From the IMG/VR virus record IMGVR_UViG_3300025891_000006, positions 1 through 37,412 of that record: a DNA stretch of 37,412 nucleotides; one strand, given 5' to 3'. Of the stretch, positions 14,067 to 21,818 are shown in pieces; position 1 is the stretch's first letter; every line of letters begins with the position of its first letter. The notes under the pieces are model-generated. The model ran no database searches. It was not told the origin of the DNA and saw only the letters and a program-made list of their open reading frames with translations. The stretch comes from a virus. The translations under genes were made by a program, and so were the position numbers.

Positions 14067-14747
14067 ATGCAATGGTTTCGAATGTATGGAGAATTTGCAA
14101 GTGACCCCAAGGTTCAGTCAATGGAAGAAACGTTTCAAAGACGTTACATCATGTTACTGTGTTTGAAATGCAACGAAGAATTGCCGGGACTTTCGGATGA
14201 AGAAATTGGCTGTTCGTTGCGAATAAGTGAAGACGAGACAAAACGGACGAAAGAAAAACTCGTAGGCAAGGGGTTGATACTTGACAACTGGGACCCTACG
14301 AAATGGGACAAAAGACAATTTGTTAGTGACCTTTCAACGGGTAGAGTCCAAAAATTCCGTAATAAGAACGTTCCAGATACAGAAACAGATACAGATACAG
14401 AGGAGAAACCGTTACAGAAACAAAAAGGAAACGTTACTGAAACGTTTCAAGACACTTCTGCGCTCGAAACAACTATTTTAGACTTCAAGATAATGCGGAA
14501 CAAGATTAAGAAACCATTGACACCAAGAGCAGAAAAAATGCTGCGAAACACTCTTGATAAGTTGGGAAATACAGATGAAGAAAAGATAGCGCTTTTGGAA
14601 CAAAGTATTCTGCATTGTTGGCAAGATGTTTACGCATTGAAAGAACAAGCAGCAAAACCAGTTAAGACAATGACAAAGGCGCAGCTTGACGCAATGACCG
14701 ATGATGAGTATTTTGCCTATACGCAGGCCTGTAAGGGGGCGAATTGA
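14067..14747 (+). CDS. Replisome-organiser-like protein (DnaD/DnaT-type role)
   Basis: 226 aa starting directly after the previous stop. The N-terminus (WFRMYGEFASDPKVQSM, QRRYIMLLCLKC) is the winged-helix start typical of phage replisome organisers. A disordered Asp/Thr/Glu-rich linker at about residues 104-120 comes from an ACAGAT-like tandem repeat (14375-14401). The C-terminal half is helical. Being directly before the primase-helicase it probably helps load the helicase at an origin. I see no separate origin sequence here. Confidence 0.75.
   Translation: MQWFRMYGEFASDPKVQSMEETFQRRYIMLLCLKCNEELPGLSDEEIGCSLRISEDETKRTKEKLVGKGLILDNWDPTKWDKRQFVSDLSTGRVQKFRNKNVPDTETDTDTEEKPLQKQKGNVTETFQDTSALETTILDFKIMRNKIKKPLTPRAEKMLRNTLDKLGNTDEEKIALLEQSILHCWQDVYALKEQAAKPVKTMTKAQLDAMTDDEYFAYTQACKGAN
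14375..14401 (+). repeat. ACAGAT-type short tandem repeat in the replisome-organiser gene
   Basis: GATACAGAAACAGATACAGATACAG encodes the Asp/Thr/Glu linker of the replication protein. Units of six bases keep the frame on expansion or loss, so linker length may vary between relatives. Confidence 0.5.
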
Positions 14748-16518
14748 AATAAACGTAAGAGATTTTGCCGAATCTTACATGAAGCCGTATAAAGAACACG
14801 GTGATGAACTCGTTGCTATGTACTGCCCATTCTGCGGAGGTGGCAGGGACAGGAAGGACAAGTGGAAGTTTTACCTCAATAAGTCCAAAAAGACTTTTAT
14901 TTGCCAGAGAGCAACCTGCGGGAAGAAAGGCCACTTCACGGAACTATGCAAGGAGTTTGGGCAGGTAGCAGATCGGGATGAAGAATGGAACGAACCTATT
15001 CGTCGGGTATATGTCAAGCCGTTACCGGAAAAGCTGCCACAATATACCGCGTTGGAGAAAGTCGAAGATTATCTAAGAAAGCGCGGATTCTCTAAGGCAA
15101 CATGGGAGCGCAGGAAGGTTGGCGAATGTGACGGGGCAATAGCCATGCCTTACTACGAAAACGGCGAAGTTGTGTTGGTAAAATATCGGCCGGCGTATAA
15201 GGCTACGGACTATAAAACAAAGTCATGGATGAGTGTTGGCGGGAAGCCCGTTCTATGGGGCATGGAATTATGTGACACGAAATATCCTCTCGTAATTACC
15301 GAAGGAGAAATGGACGCATTGGCATTGGATGAATGCGGAGTAATGAATGTTTTATCCGTTCCTGTCGGGTGCGATAATCTTCTATGGATTGAAAACTGCT
15401 GGGACTTTTTGAAGCAATACGAGAAGATCATTTTTTGGGGAGACAACGATATACCTGGGGAAAAGATGATTCACGAATGTCAGATAAGGTTATCGGATTG
15501 GAAACTTCGGCAGGTAAAGAGCCAATACAAAGACGCGAATGCTGCCATGTACGCCCTGCAAAACAATCAGGAAATAGCCTTGATGGTAGAAATGGCCCCG
15601 GCAATGCCGATAGCCGGGTTGATTGATTTGGCAGATTTGGATTCAGATGTTGATGAAAATTCGGGGATTGTCCGGGTAAAATCGGGGATGGGTAAACTTG
15701 ATTCGGGGATTGGTGGATTTGCACTTGGAGAAATAACCATCTGGACCGGAGATCCCGGCGAAGGGAAATCAACCTTTGTTGGGCAAGTATTGCTGAACTC
15801 GCTAAAATTTAGGCAAAGGGTATGCGCTTATTCGGGGGAACTTCGGGCGAAGCAGTTTAGGCATTGGCTATATTTGCAGGCTGCCGGGCCGGACAATGTG
15901 ATTCAATACGAAGATAAAGAAACCGGGTATGTCAGTTATCACGTTGTGCCAGAGGTGGCCGAAAAAATAAGGAGCTGGCACAGGGGAAGTTTGTTCCTGT
16001 ACGATAACCGCAACGATCAAGCAGTAAGGGAAAATCAAATCCTGCCAATGTTTCAGAAGGCCGCGAATCAATACGGGTGTAATGTGTTTCTGATAGACAA
16101 CATGATGACGGCTCAATTTGACTACGGCAGGGACAGGGATTATTACCAAGCGCAGGGAGACTTCTTCCGGTCCATATCGGCATTCGCGCAGGCGCATAAT
16201 GTTCATGTTCACGTGGTAGCTCATCCACGCAAGACACAAGGTAAGGCTATGGGCGGGGATGATGTTGCAGGGACAAAGGTATTGTTTAACTTGACACAGA
16301 ATCTTATTCAGGTGGCGAGGGGAGACAAGGAGAACGCAGCTAAAATAACCGTGATGAAGAACAGAGAAACCGGAATAAAAAATGTGAATTTTGATTATTT
16401 GTTTCTTCCTTCATGCAAGAGATTTTATGATTCATCGGCCCCTATCCGTTTTGGGTGGGAAGATATGCCAAAACCGTCAATAATGGATAGTTTTAGTAGT
16501 GAAGAAAGTATATTTTAG
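14701..16518 (+). CDS. Primase-helicase (zinc finger, TOPRIM, DnaB-like ATPase; T7 gp4/Twinkle type)
   Basis: 605 aa if started at ATG 14701. The first 14 codons overlap the preceding gene and look spurious, and the conserved sequence begins near 14743, where an ATT start is possible after GTAAGGGGG. In order: a zinc finger at 42-73 (CPFCGGG, CQRATCG), a TOPRIM region (LVITEGEMDALAL at about 197-209, IIFWGDND at 243-250), then a RecA-type helicase with Walker A GDPGEGKST (350-358), Walker B VFLIDNMM and the HVVAHPRK motif. It would unwind the fork and lay primers. A DNA polymerase is not found in the window, so the phage probably uses the host's. Confidence 0.92.
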   Translation: MMSILPIRRPVRGRIEINVRDFAESYMKPYKEHGDELVAMYCPFCGGGRDRKDKWKFYLNKSKKTFICQRATCGKKGHFTELCKEFGQVADRDEEWNEPIRRVYVKPLPEKLPQYTALEKVEDYLRKRGFSKATWERRKVGECDGAIAMPYYENGEVVLVKYRPAYKATDYKTKSWMSVGGKPVLWGMELCDTKYPLVITEGEMDALALDECGVMNVLSVPVGCDNLLWIENCWDFLKQYEKIIFWGDNDIPGEKMIHECQIRLSDWKLRQVKSQYKDANAAMYALQNNQEIALMVEMAPAMPIAGLIDLADLDSDVDENSGIVRVKSGMGKLDSGIGGFALGEITIWTGDPGEGKSTFVGQVLLNSLKFRQRVCAYSGELRAKQFRHWLYLQAAGPDNVIQYEDKETGYVSYHVVPEVAEKIRSWHRGSLFLYDNRNDQAVRENQILPMFQKAANQYGCNVFLIDNMMTAQFDYGRDRDYYQAQGDFFRSISAFAQAHNVHVHVVAHPRKTQGKAMGGDDVAGTKVLFNLTQNLIQVARGDKENAAKITVMKNRETGIKNVNFDYLFLPSCKRFYDSSAPIRFGWEDMPKPSIMDSFSSEESIF

Positions 16519-16527
16519 GAGGGGAAT

Positions 16528-17058
16528 ATGATTCATGCCATTGATACCATATTCGACGGCAGGAAGTTCCGTAGCCGATTGGAGGCCAGATATGCCGTCC
16601 TATTCAAAGAACTCGGATTAGAGTACCAATACGAAGCAGAGGGACACGCTCTAAGTGGGGAAATGTATCTGCCTGACTTTAAATTACTTCAGATACCTTT
16701 GTGGGTTGAAGTTAAGGGGCAGATACCGTCAGAAAGAGAGCGGGCCATTATGCGGGTGCTATCGATTGAAACAGGTGTCAGAAGTACTATTGTTGGACCG
16801 TTGGAAAGCCTCTTTAACAGAGATGAGTTATTGCATCAAGCGGTTTTCCCCGAAGGCATGTCTGACAGTCCTTATTATTTCTGTGAGTGTGAATGGTGCG
16901 GTAAGATTGGATTCCATTGGGACGGTTACGGGAGCAGAATAACGTGTTGTGCAAGAAACGAAAAAAGCGGAGATTATGTAAGCAATAAGTCTATCCGACT
17001 TATACAGGCGCACGAAAAAGCAATGCAGGCAAGATTTGAACATGGGGAGAAAGGCTGA
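16528..17058 (+). CDS. PD-(D/E)XK nuclease-like protein with Cys site
   Basis: 176 aa from ATG 16528, 6 nt after AGGAGGGG (the TAG of the helicase is part of TAGGAGG). FRSRLEARYAVLFKELGLEY, then MYLPDFKL and WVEVKGQI give the E...D...ExK arrangement of a PD-(D/E)XK endonuclease, as in phage T7 endonuclease I-like and related small nucleases. The C-terminus adds a possible metal site (CECEWCGKIG and ITCCARN). Next to the helicase, it probably processes branched or damaged DNA. Confidence 0.75.
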   Translation: MIHAIDTIFDGRKFRSRLEARYAVLFKELGLEYQYEAEGHALSGEMYLPDFKLLQIPLWVEVKGQIPSERERAIMRVLSIETGVRSTIVGPLESLFNRDELLHQAVFPEGMSDSPYYFCECEWCGKIGFHWDGYGSRITCCARNEKSGDYVSNKSIRLIQAHEKAMQARFEHGEKG

Positions 17059-17417
17059 TGAAACTTACCGACGCACTCCCGCCCGACGGACAAGCCTTCG
17101 TCACGGAATTTCTGCGCTCTCTGTCGCTCACGGACTCGAAACTCCGCGACTGTGGTAAAAAGGTTGACGTTGCGCGGTTTATGGCCGAGTACCGCGCCGA
17201 GAACGGGACCATCGAATCAACGCGGGGCATGCCTGAGAGCGAGAAGAAAAAGAGGAAGCAGCGAAAACTTGATGCGCGATGGTACTTGGTAGCGCACAGC
17301 GGGGAGCCGCTCGCAACGGTAGCGGCGGGGCTGGGGATAGGGATGCAGACGGTGGGGAAGTGGTACAGGGATTTTGGGATTAAGCGAACTAATTGGGTGG
17401 GGAGGGTGAGACAATGA
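17058..17417 (+). CDS. HTH protein with basic linker
   Basis: 119 aa from ATG 17058 (TGATGA join). The N-terminal half is helical (AFVTEFLRSLSLTDSKLRD). A basic stretch (SEKKKRKQRKLDARW) precedes an HTH, LATVAAGLGIGMQTVGKWYR, near the C-terminus. It resembles in general form the HTH at 12719. DNA binding is likely; the target is unknown. Confidence 0.65.
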   Translation: MKLTDALPPDGQAFVTEFLRSLSLTDSKLRDCGKKVDVARFMAEYRAENGTIESTRGMPESEKKKRKQRKLDARWYLVAHSGEPLATVAAGLGIGMQTVGKWYRDFGIKRTNWVGRVRQ

Positions 17418-17665
17418 CGTGGCGCGACAAATCAAACACCGTGATACAGAAAGCGTTGATTGATTTTTCCGATGAAACTGACGCCGATAAGTTGTTTCAG
17501 AAAATTAGCCGTGAGAGGTATCCCTTCGGCCCACGAGAACAATTTCCATATAAAGCGTGGTTGAGTGCTATTGCGAAGAACAAAGAATTATATCTCAGCC
17601 GAACGCAGCAACCAAAACCGCAAGAAGTTATTGATTATAAAGTTGGATTATTTGAGGAGGTGTGA
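17414..17665 (+). CDS. Small conserved-looking early protein
   Basis: 83 aa from ATG 17414 (overlapping the previous TGA), with GGGAGGGTGAG upstream. It contains ISRERYPFGPREQFPYKAWL, a compact motif seen in small phage proteins near replication genes, but I cannot name the family. It ends YKVGLFEEV; the GAGGAGGTG at its 3' end serves the next gene. Confidence 0.6.
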   Translation: MTWRDKSNTVIQKALIDFSDETDADKLFQKISRERYPFGPREQFPYKAWLSAIAKNKELYLSRTQQPKPQEVIDYKVGLFEEV

Positions 17666-17666
17666 T

Positions 17667-17954
17667 ATGGATAAAATAACGGTAGCCGAAGCGATTGAGT
17701 TTTTAAACTGGCACAACTATAATTGTTCGACCTGCCACAAAATAGCGGTGTTGGTTGAGCGCCAATCTAAAGAGATTGGCACGCTCCGTTGTTGCGGTAC
17801 TTGCGAGCGATATGAGGTTGAATTTGAGGGATGCGGGAAGAAACAAATATTAGTTTACCGTCAACAAACTTGTGAAGAATGGGAAGAAATGATTATTACT
17901 AATGACAACGGTGCAAGAATTGGGGAATGCAAAAATCGGGAGGCGAAGAAATGA
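17667..17954 (+). CDS. Cys-rich protein of the repeated CxxC...C...CxxWE type
   Basis: 95 aa from ATG 17667, 6 nt after GAGGAGGTG. It has an N-terminal C-x2-C (NCSTCHK), then LRCCGTCERYEVEFEGCGKK and a final TCEEWEEM. The protein at 19035 has LICCGNCIQF, CGEGKC and ends KCDEWESVK, so both share a pattern C-x2-C-x3-Y/F...C...C-x-E-W-E. It is probably a zinc-binding module in a small family of this phage. Confidence 0.6.
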   Translation: MDKITVAEAIEFLNWHNYNCSTCHKIAVLVERQSKEIGTLRCCGTCERYEVEFEGCGKKQILVYRQQTCEEWEEMIITNDNGARIGECKNREAKK

Positions 17955-18172
17955 CATTAGTTGAATTGCAAAAAGTGCTTGGGGACCGAATCGAAGTAGC
18001 GCTGGACGATACTCTAACAGAAGATGCACGTGCGATTGAGGTGGAAAGGTCCGAGATAATCGCTCGCATGGCGAAACAAATGATTAATAACGCAGACATT
18101 GTTTTGAGAACCGACAAGTTACGATCGGAAGGTAAGCTGGTAGATAGCGCGATAGGGAAGATTGTGGGGTAA
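17951..18172 (+). CDS. Small acidic helical protein
   Basis: 73 aa from ATG 17951 (ATGA overlap), preceded by GGAGGCGAAGAA. Sequence such as LQKVLGDRIEVALDDTLTED and RSEIIARMAKQMINNADIVL is helical and unremarkable. No family recognised. The gene after it looks like an inserted HNH homing nuclease, so this may once have been followed by 18802. Confidence 0.55.
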   Translation: MTLVELQKVLGDRIEVALDDTLTEDARAIEVERSEIIARMAKQMINNADIVLRTDKLRSEGKLVDSAIGKIVG

Positions 18173-18176
18173 AACT

Positions 18177-18800
18177 GTGGGTAAGTATAACGCTTACACG
18201 GAAGAACAGGAGTTATTTTTACATAATAGCTCCTTCGGGTTAACTCGCCAAGAATTAACTAATAAGTTTAATGCCAAATTTGACACGAACAAGAGTCTGT
18301 TAGCTATCAAATCTTGGTGCAATAATAGAAAATTTATGTCAGGGCTTGATGGCAGATTTGACGGAACAAATCCATCATGGCAAAAAGGGTTGAAAGGGGA
18401 CGAGTATAAATCACATTACTCCGAAAGTAGTCTTATAAAAGCGCAATCCGGAATAAGCAATAGACGGAAACATGAAATAGGTGGTGAGATTACACGTAGT
18501 GGAAGACCATATATTATAAAAAGCGTGGATAAAAACACTGATCTTGATAGGAGAATAGTTTCGAAAAGGAGGTACGTATATGAGAACCTTTTTGGTAAAA
18601 TCCCTAAAGGCCATAAAATAATCAATTTAGATGGAAATGCTTTTAATTGTTGCCCTGCGAATCTCTGTTGTATCCCCGCAAAATATATTCCAATCTTAAA
18701 TAAAAATGGGTGGCTCACAGAAAGCGCGGAGCACACTTTAACCGCAATAAAATGGTGCGAATTGTTTTATGCGAGGAAAGATAAAAAAGGGAGAGGTTGA
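18177..18800 (+). CDS. HNH homing endonuclease
   Basis: 207 aa from GTG 18177; an upstream in-frame GTG at 18162 would overlap the previous gene. The C-terminal part reads YVYENLFGKIPKGHKI, then NLDGNAFNCCPANLCCIP, the HNH_3 pattern (H of GHKI, N of DGN and a final N in place of the last His) of freestanding phage homing nucleases. The N-terminal part (YTEEQELFLHNSSFGLTRQE, LLAIKSWCNNRKF) is a DNA-binding helix region. The gene is markedly AT-rich compared with its neighbours, consistent with recent arrival by homing. Confidence 0.85.
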   Translation: MGKYNAYTEEQELFLHNSSFGLTRQELTNKFNAKFDTNKSLLAIKSWCNNRKFMSGLDGRFDGTNPSWQKGLKGDEYKSHYSESSLIKAQSGISNRRKHEIGGEITRSGRPYIIKSVDKNTDLDRRIVSKRRYVYENLFGKIPKGHKIINLDGNAFNCCPANLCCIPAKYIPILNKNGWLTESAEHTLTAIKWCELFYARKDKKGRG

Positions 18801-18801
18801 A

Positions 18802-19038
18802 ATGAACGTGCAAGAATTGAGGAAACAGTTCGAATCTGACATGGAAGAATATGGCGCGGTAAACCCTGATACGATGCGCGAAACGCTCGATAGACTTGAA
18901 GCAAGCGAGAAGGTATGTGAATCGGCGCAGGCGTTAAGCAGACTATATGACGGTGACTTGGACACGAACAAGCCGCTTTTGTATGAAACATGGGCAGCGG
19001 TCGATAACGCATTAATTGCGTGGCAAGGCATCCGATGA
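18802..19038 (+). CDS. Small helical early protein
   Basis: 78 aa from ATG 18802 with GGGAGAGG about 7 nt upstream. Mostly helical with one Cys; LRKQFESDMEEYGAVNPDTM and RLYDGDLDTNKPLLYETW are its clearest segments. The 3' end overlaps the next gene by ATGA. Unknown function. Confidence 0.55.
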   Translation: MNVQELRKQFESDMEEYGAVNPDTMRETLDRLEASEKVCESAQALSRLYDGDLDTNKPLLYETWAAVDNALIAWQGIR

Positions 19039-19280
19039 ACGCCCGTGAAGCAATCCAAGCGCTACAACAATTTGATCGACTTGACGATGATCAAGTAAAG
19101 GAAATTGTGGAGTGTATTGAAGGTTTAATATGTTGCGGGAACTGCATCCAATTCAGTACTTATTGCGGCGAGGGGAAATGCTATGTTGATATTCCGGAAG
19201 GACCGGTATACCGTAGTGATGCAAGAGCGAAACCGGCTGATGGGTCTGAAAAATGCGACGAATGGGAGAGCGTGAAATGA
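19035..19280 (+). CDS. Cys-rich protein of the CxxC...C...CxxWE type
   Basis: 81 aa from ATG 19035. A helical N-terminus (MNAREAIQALQQFDRLDDDQ) precedes LICCGNCIQFSTYCGEGKC and a terminal KCDEWESVK. The Cys pattern matches that of the protein at 17667 and more loosely that at 9134. Overlaps the next gene by ATGA. Confidence 0.6.
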   Translation: MNAREAIQALQQFDRLDDDQVKEIVECIEGLICCGNCIQFSTYCGEGKCYVDIPEGPVYRSDARAKPADGSEKCDEWESVK

Positions 19281-19570
19281 AATTTGAAGAAGTATTGCCG
19301 GCGCTGAGGGAAGGGAAAAAGATTCGGCGCAAGGAGATTAATGAAGCGTTCGACGCGAAAGACAGAGGGTTTTTAACCATTACTTCGTTCCTTTCAGAAG
19401 ATTGGGAAGTCGTTCAAGAAACCGTAGACTTCGCAACGGCGTGGCAAGCATACGAGAATGGGCGGCAGATTAAAAGCGAATTTTTCAGTGGTATTTACGA
19501 AAAATACCAATCAGACAGAGGTGACACATTTACTTCAGATGAAATCCGCGGGAAGTGGATTATCCTATGA
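19277..19570 (+). CDS. DUF2829/Tad2-like protein with duplicated C-terminal domain
   Basis: 97 aa from ATG 19277. The N-terminus FEEVLPALREGKKIRRKE, then FLTITSFLSEDWEV, follows the pattern of DUF2829 proteins (start 'MKFEEhL..L+.GKK.RR', later 'hhW.h'). One characterised member of that family is Tad2, an anti-Thoeris protein that sequesters the immune signal. The C-terminal part, TVDFATAWQAYENGRQI to FTSDEIRGKWIIL, is shared with the protein at 8717. An anti-defence role is a hypothesis from family resemblance; many DUF2829 proteins are untested. Confidence 0.6.
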   Translation: MKFEEVLPALREGKKIRRKEINEAFDAKDRGFLTITSFLSEDWEVVQETVDFATAWQAYENGRQIKSEFFSGIYEKYQSDRGDTFTSDEIRGKWIIL

Positions 19571-19959
19571 CCCCGCGCACGATAACCTTCTTCATCCCCG
19601 GCCGCCCTGCCACCAAGAAAACCGGCCAGCGAATCGTGACGGTTAGAACCTTCCAAAAGATTCTCCCGTCAAAAGCCTATTGCGATTACGAGGCATATTG
19701 TCTGCAATGGCTGGGATGGCAGATCAAGGAACGTTTTACGGGGAAGGTCCAGATATCCGCTGTCTACACAATGCCCGATCGCCGAAGCTGGCCCGACCTA
19801 TGCGGGCTCTTCCAGGCGACGGGTGACATACTCGAAAAGGCGAAGATCATCGCCAACGATAGGGATATTGTTTCGTGGGATGGGTCGAGGATTGAGGACG
19901 AAACCAGCCGATTAGATGCCGGGGTGCGAATCACGATAACCGAAGTAACACCGTTTTAG
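19567..19959 (+). CDS. rusA: RusA-like Holliday junction resolvase
   Basis: 130 aa from ATG 19567 (ATGA overlap). The opening ITFFIPGRPATKKTGQRI, the middle MPDRRSWPDLCGLFQATGDI and KIIANDRDIVSWDGSR carry the conserved Asp residues (D of PDL, D of GDI, D of NDRDI) of the RusA family (PF05866), which cut four-way DNA junctions. The length is normal for the family. With ERF, Gp157 and the HNH nuclease it completes the recombination and packaging-substrate processing set. The stop TAG is part of the TAGGAGG that serves the next gene. Confidence 0.93.
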   Translation: MTPRTITFFIPGRPATKKTGQRIVTVRTFQKILPSKAYCDYEAYCLQWLGWQIKERFTGKVQISAVYTMPDRRSWPDLCGLFQATGDILEKAKIIANDRDIVSWDGSRIEDETSRLDAGVRITITEVTPF

Positions 19960-19969
19960 GAGGTACACG

Positions 19970-20110
19970 ATGGACGCGACATTCGCACAAATCGAATTTA
20001 TCAAATCCCTGTGCGCTCAGACCGGCTACGACTCCGACGAATACAACTTCGCGACAATGACCAAAAGCGAAGCGTCGGAGATCATAACGGAAATGTTGAA
20101 GGAGGCGTGA
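19970..20110 (+). CDS. 46-aa phage domain protein
   Basis: ATG 19970 lies 6 nt after TAGGAGGT. The sequence FAQIEFIKSLCAQTGYDSDE, then FATMTKSEASEIITEM, is a compact domain of the type 'QI.FI..L..Q.G.D...Y.F..MTK.EAS.hI', found both alone and at the ends of larger proteins in phages. The molecular function is not known to me. Confidence 0.7.
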   Translation: MDATFAQIEFIKSLCAQTGYDSDEYNFATMTKSEASEIITEMLKEA

Positions 20111-20112
20111 CC

Positions 20113-20445
20113 GTGGAAATAATTAGCACCGATAAACGGAAGGCACAAAAAGAACACACTTGCGATTTTTGCAGATTGGAAATTGCGGTCGGGGAAATCT
20201 ATCAAAACCAAACCAATGTCTACGACGGGTTGTATCATTGGAAATCTCACTTGTCATGCACCGAGATTGCACGAAAGCTGGAAATGTTCGATTATAGCAC
20301 GTGCGATGAAGGGTTGACCGGGGAAGATTTTAGAGAAGGTGTGAGGAAATTTTTACAGAGCAACGAGATTGTTTATGCAAATTGGGCTGACGCGATGGCA
20401 AAGGCAAGAGAAACAGTGCTGAAGGAGGCACACGATGGGCATTAG
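20113..20445 (+). CDS. Zinc-site protein of unknown function
   Basis: 110 aa from GTG 20113, with AAGGAGGCG 7 nt upstream. A treble-clef-like site is visible: HTCDFCRLEIAVGEIY (C-x2-C) and LYHWKSHLSC (H-x3-C). The remainder is helical with an acidic middle. It opens IISTDKRKAQKEHTCDFC, a form seen in small phage proteins that are likely nucleic acid or protein binding. No named family. Confidence 0.65.
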   Translation: MEIISTDKRKAQKEHTCDFCRLEIAVGEIYQNQTNVYDGLYHWKSHLSCTEIARKLEMFDYSTCDEGLTGEDFREGVRKFLQSNEIVYANWADAMAKARETVLKEAHDGH

Positions 20446-20626
20446 AGAATACCTTGCCACAATCTACCGCAAGCCCCAGCCGGACCCGCTCGCCCTCGCC
20501 AACGCCGAACTGCTTCGCGCCGCGCAGAACGCGCTGAAACACGGCGCGTACAACTACAAGACGATTCAATACCACGAGTTGGCGGCGGCGGTTCGGAAGG
20601 TTGAATTGGCGAATGGTAAAAATTGA
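20435..20626 (+). CDS. Small basic helical protein
   Basis: 63 aa from ATG 20435, 6 nt after AAGGAGGC. It begins MGIREYLATIYRKPQP and then has an Ala/Leu-rich helix (LALANAELLRAAQNALKHG) and a second helix. It overlaps the end of the previous gene by 11 bases. Unknown function. Confidence 0.6.
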   Translation: MGIREYLATIYRKPQPDPLALANAELLRAAQNALKHGAYNYKTIQYHELAAAVRKVELANGKN

Positions 20627-20641
20627 AGGGGGAATGAGCAA

Positions 20642-20971
20642 TTGAAAGCATGGACAGTCATTGACCCCAGCGAAGAATCATCTATTGTCATATTCGCTGA
20701 TACTCGGGGCAAAGCGAGAATGTTCGGAGCCGGTGAACTCGGTAGCTGTTATGAATTTATTGATTATGGTATTAAGCGTTCGCCTGAATTTGATAAATAC
20801 GCTGAACAGGGTGAAGTGCCGTTGTCCGTGCTGATGGAGCATAATTGGTGGATTGAGTGCCGTGGTTGCGATTACAGGGTTTTTCTTGATGACCTCACGG
20901 AGGGACTTGCCGTAATGATTGACGGAGAGCCGTACTGCGCAAAATGCGCGGCGAAGAAGAAGGGAGAATGA
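20642..20971 (+). CDS. Zinc-ribbon protein of unknown function
   Basis: 109 aa from TTG 20642, with GGGGGAATGAG about 5 nt upstream. The N-terminal 60 residues (MKAWTVIDPSEESSIVIFAD, TRGKARMFGAGELG) look like an alpha/beta domain. The C-terminus carries WIECRGCDYRV and PYCAKCAAKKK, two CxxC pairs forming a zinc ribbon. The opening '.a.hV.d.....ivFA.t.g+Ar' is familiar from hypothetical phage proteins. Function unknown. Confidence 0.65.
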   Translation: MKAWTVIDPSEESSIVIFADTRGKARMFGAGELGSCYEFIDYGIKRSPEFDKYAEQGEVPLSVLMEHNWWIECRGCDYRVFLDDLTEGLAVMIDGEPYCAKCAAKKKGE

Positions 20972-20993
20972 GGGGGATGGAGTGCAATGACAA

Positions 20994-21197
20994 GTGAGCG
21001 ATTATTGTGGGCTTCACCGAAGCCCCATGACCCCGCCCGAAACCCTCGCCCATGGGTGCAGGAACCCGACCAAGCAGTCCAAGTGGGGAACTGAGCAATG
21101 CCGATGGCTGGTGCCTGACGGCGAGGATTACGCGAGTTACCTGGTACGGTGGAAATGGGAGAAGGGACAGAAGAAGAAAGGGAGGAGAAAGCGATGA
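20994..21197 (+). CDS. Small Cys/His, basic-tailed protein
   Basis: 67 aa from GTG 20994. It has two Cys around C-x16-C (DYCGLHRS and HGCRNP), a third Cys, and a strongly basic end (KWEKGQKKKGRRKR). The preceding AGGGGGATGGAG could act as ribosome binding site. Start and reality are moderately supported. Confidence 0.45.
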   Translation: MSDYCGLHRSPMTPPETLAHGCRNPTKQSKWGTEQCRWLVPDGEDYASYLVRWKWEKGQKKKGRRKR

Positions 21198-21688
21198 AAA
21201 ACCCGACAGTTGAAGAACTGAATAAAGGGAGAAACCAATATTACGGCGCTTTGCAAGACAAATCCACGGACCGGGGCGCGGCAGAGCGTAGGATGTTGCA
21301 AGCAGAACAGGATAGCGCGGCGTATCAATATTCGCAAGCTTCGCAGGCGCAGTCTCAACAAGGGACGACCGAGGTATATAATCCGGATAGGGACTGCACC
21401 CGTAATTCGCAGGTGGGCGGGCCTGTTCAATCGCCCATGGAAAAGACCATTGCGAATCAGATCGAAGAACTCGAAAAATCCGTGCAATGCGCATTGGTAG
21501 AGATGTCCACGCTCGAAGAAGCCGTTTACATCGGGCACGGCTGCGAGAATGGGGGCGTAGTACCACGGTCAATGGTCACCGCGGAGTTAATCGCGGGATG
21601 CGCGGCGAGTGTACGCGAACTCTCCAGCCGAATCAGGGGCGTGGGCAGGACGGTCGGCGGGCAGTTGCAGGGGTACAGGCTCGAATAG
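21194..21688 (+). CDS. Hypothetical protein, Gln/Ala-rich N-terminus
   Basis: 164 aa from ATG 21194, about 6 nt after GGGAGGAG. Residues 1-65 are polar and Gln/Ser-rich (YQYSQASQAQSQQGTTEV), and residues about 80-164 are a helical domain (SPMEKTIANQIEELEKSVQC) with a Gly/Arg-rich end. No Cys cluster and no membrane span. No family recognised. Confidence 0.6.
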   Translation: MKNPTVEELNKGRNQYYGALQDKSTDRGAAERRMLQAEQDSAAYQYSQASQAQSQQGTTEVYNPDRDCTRNSQVGGPVQSPMEKTIANQIEELEKSVQCALVEMSTLEEAVYIGHGCENGGVVPRSMVTAELIAGCAASVRELSSRIRGVGRTVGGQLQGYRLE

Positions 21689-21714
21689 GCGAAAAGAAGG
21701 GGACGGGATAATAG

Positions 21715-21804
21715 ATGGTTGAAATTGGCATAAACATTACAATAGTTTTAGTTTTCTTGATTGTGGCCGTTGTTGTCTGTTTTGGATTTTGGACCGTGAA
21801 ATAA
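21715..21804 (+). CDS. 29-aa single-span membrane peptide
   Basis: ATG 21715 to TAA 21804. Nearly the whole peptide is one hydrophobic helix (INITIVLVFLIVAVVVCFGF) ending WTVK. GGGATAATAG upstream is only a weak ribosome binding site. Similar tiny membrane peptides are common in phage early regions. Confidence 0.45.
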   Translation: MVEIGINITIVLVFLIVAVVVCFGFWTVK

Positions 21805-21818
21805 GGGAGAAATAAAAA

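Noticed and set aside
20895-21572. Long minus-strand open frame of 225 codons
   Set aside because: It is antisense to several coupled plus-strand genes, has no ribosome binding site, and its composition is that of a shadow frame.
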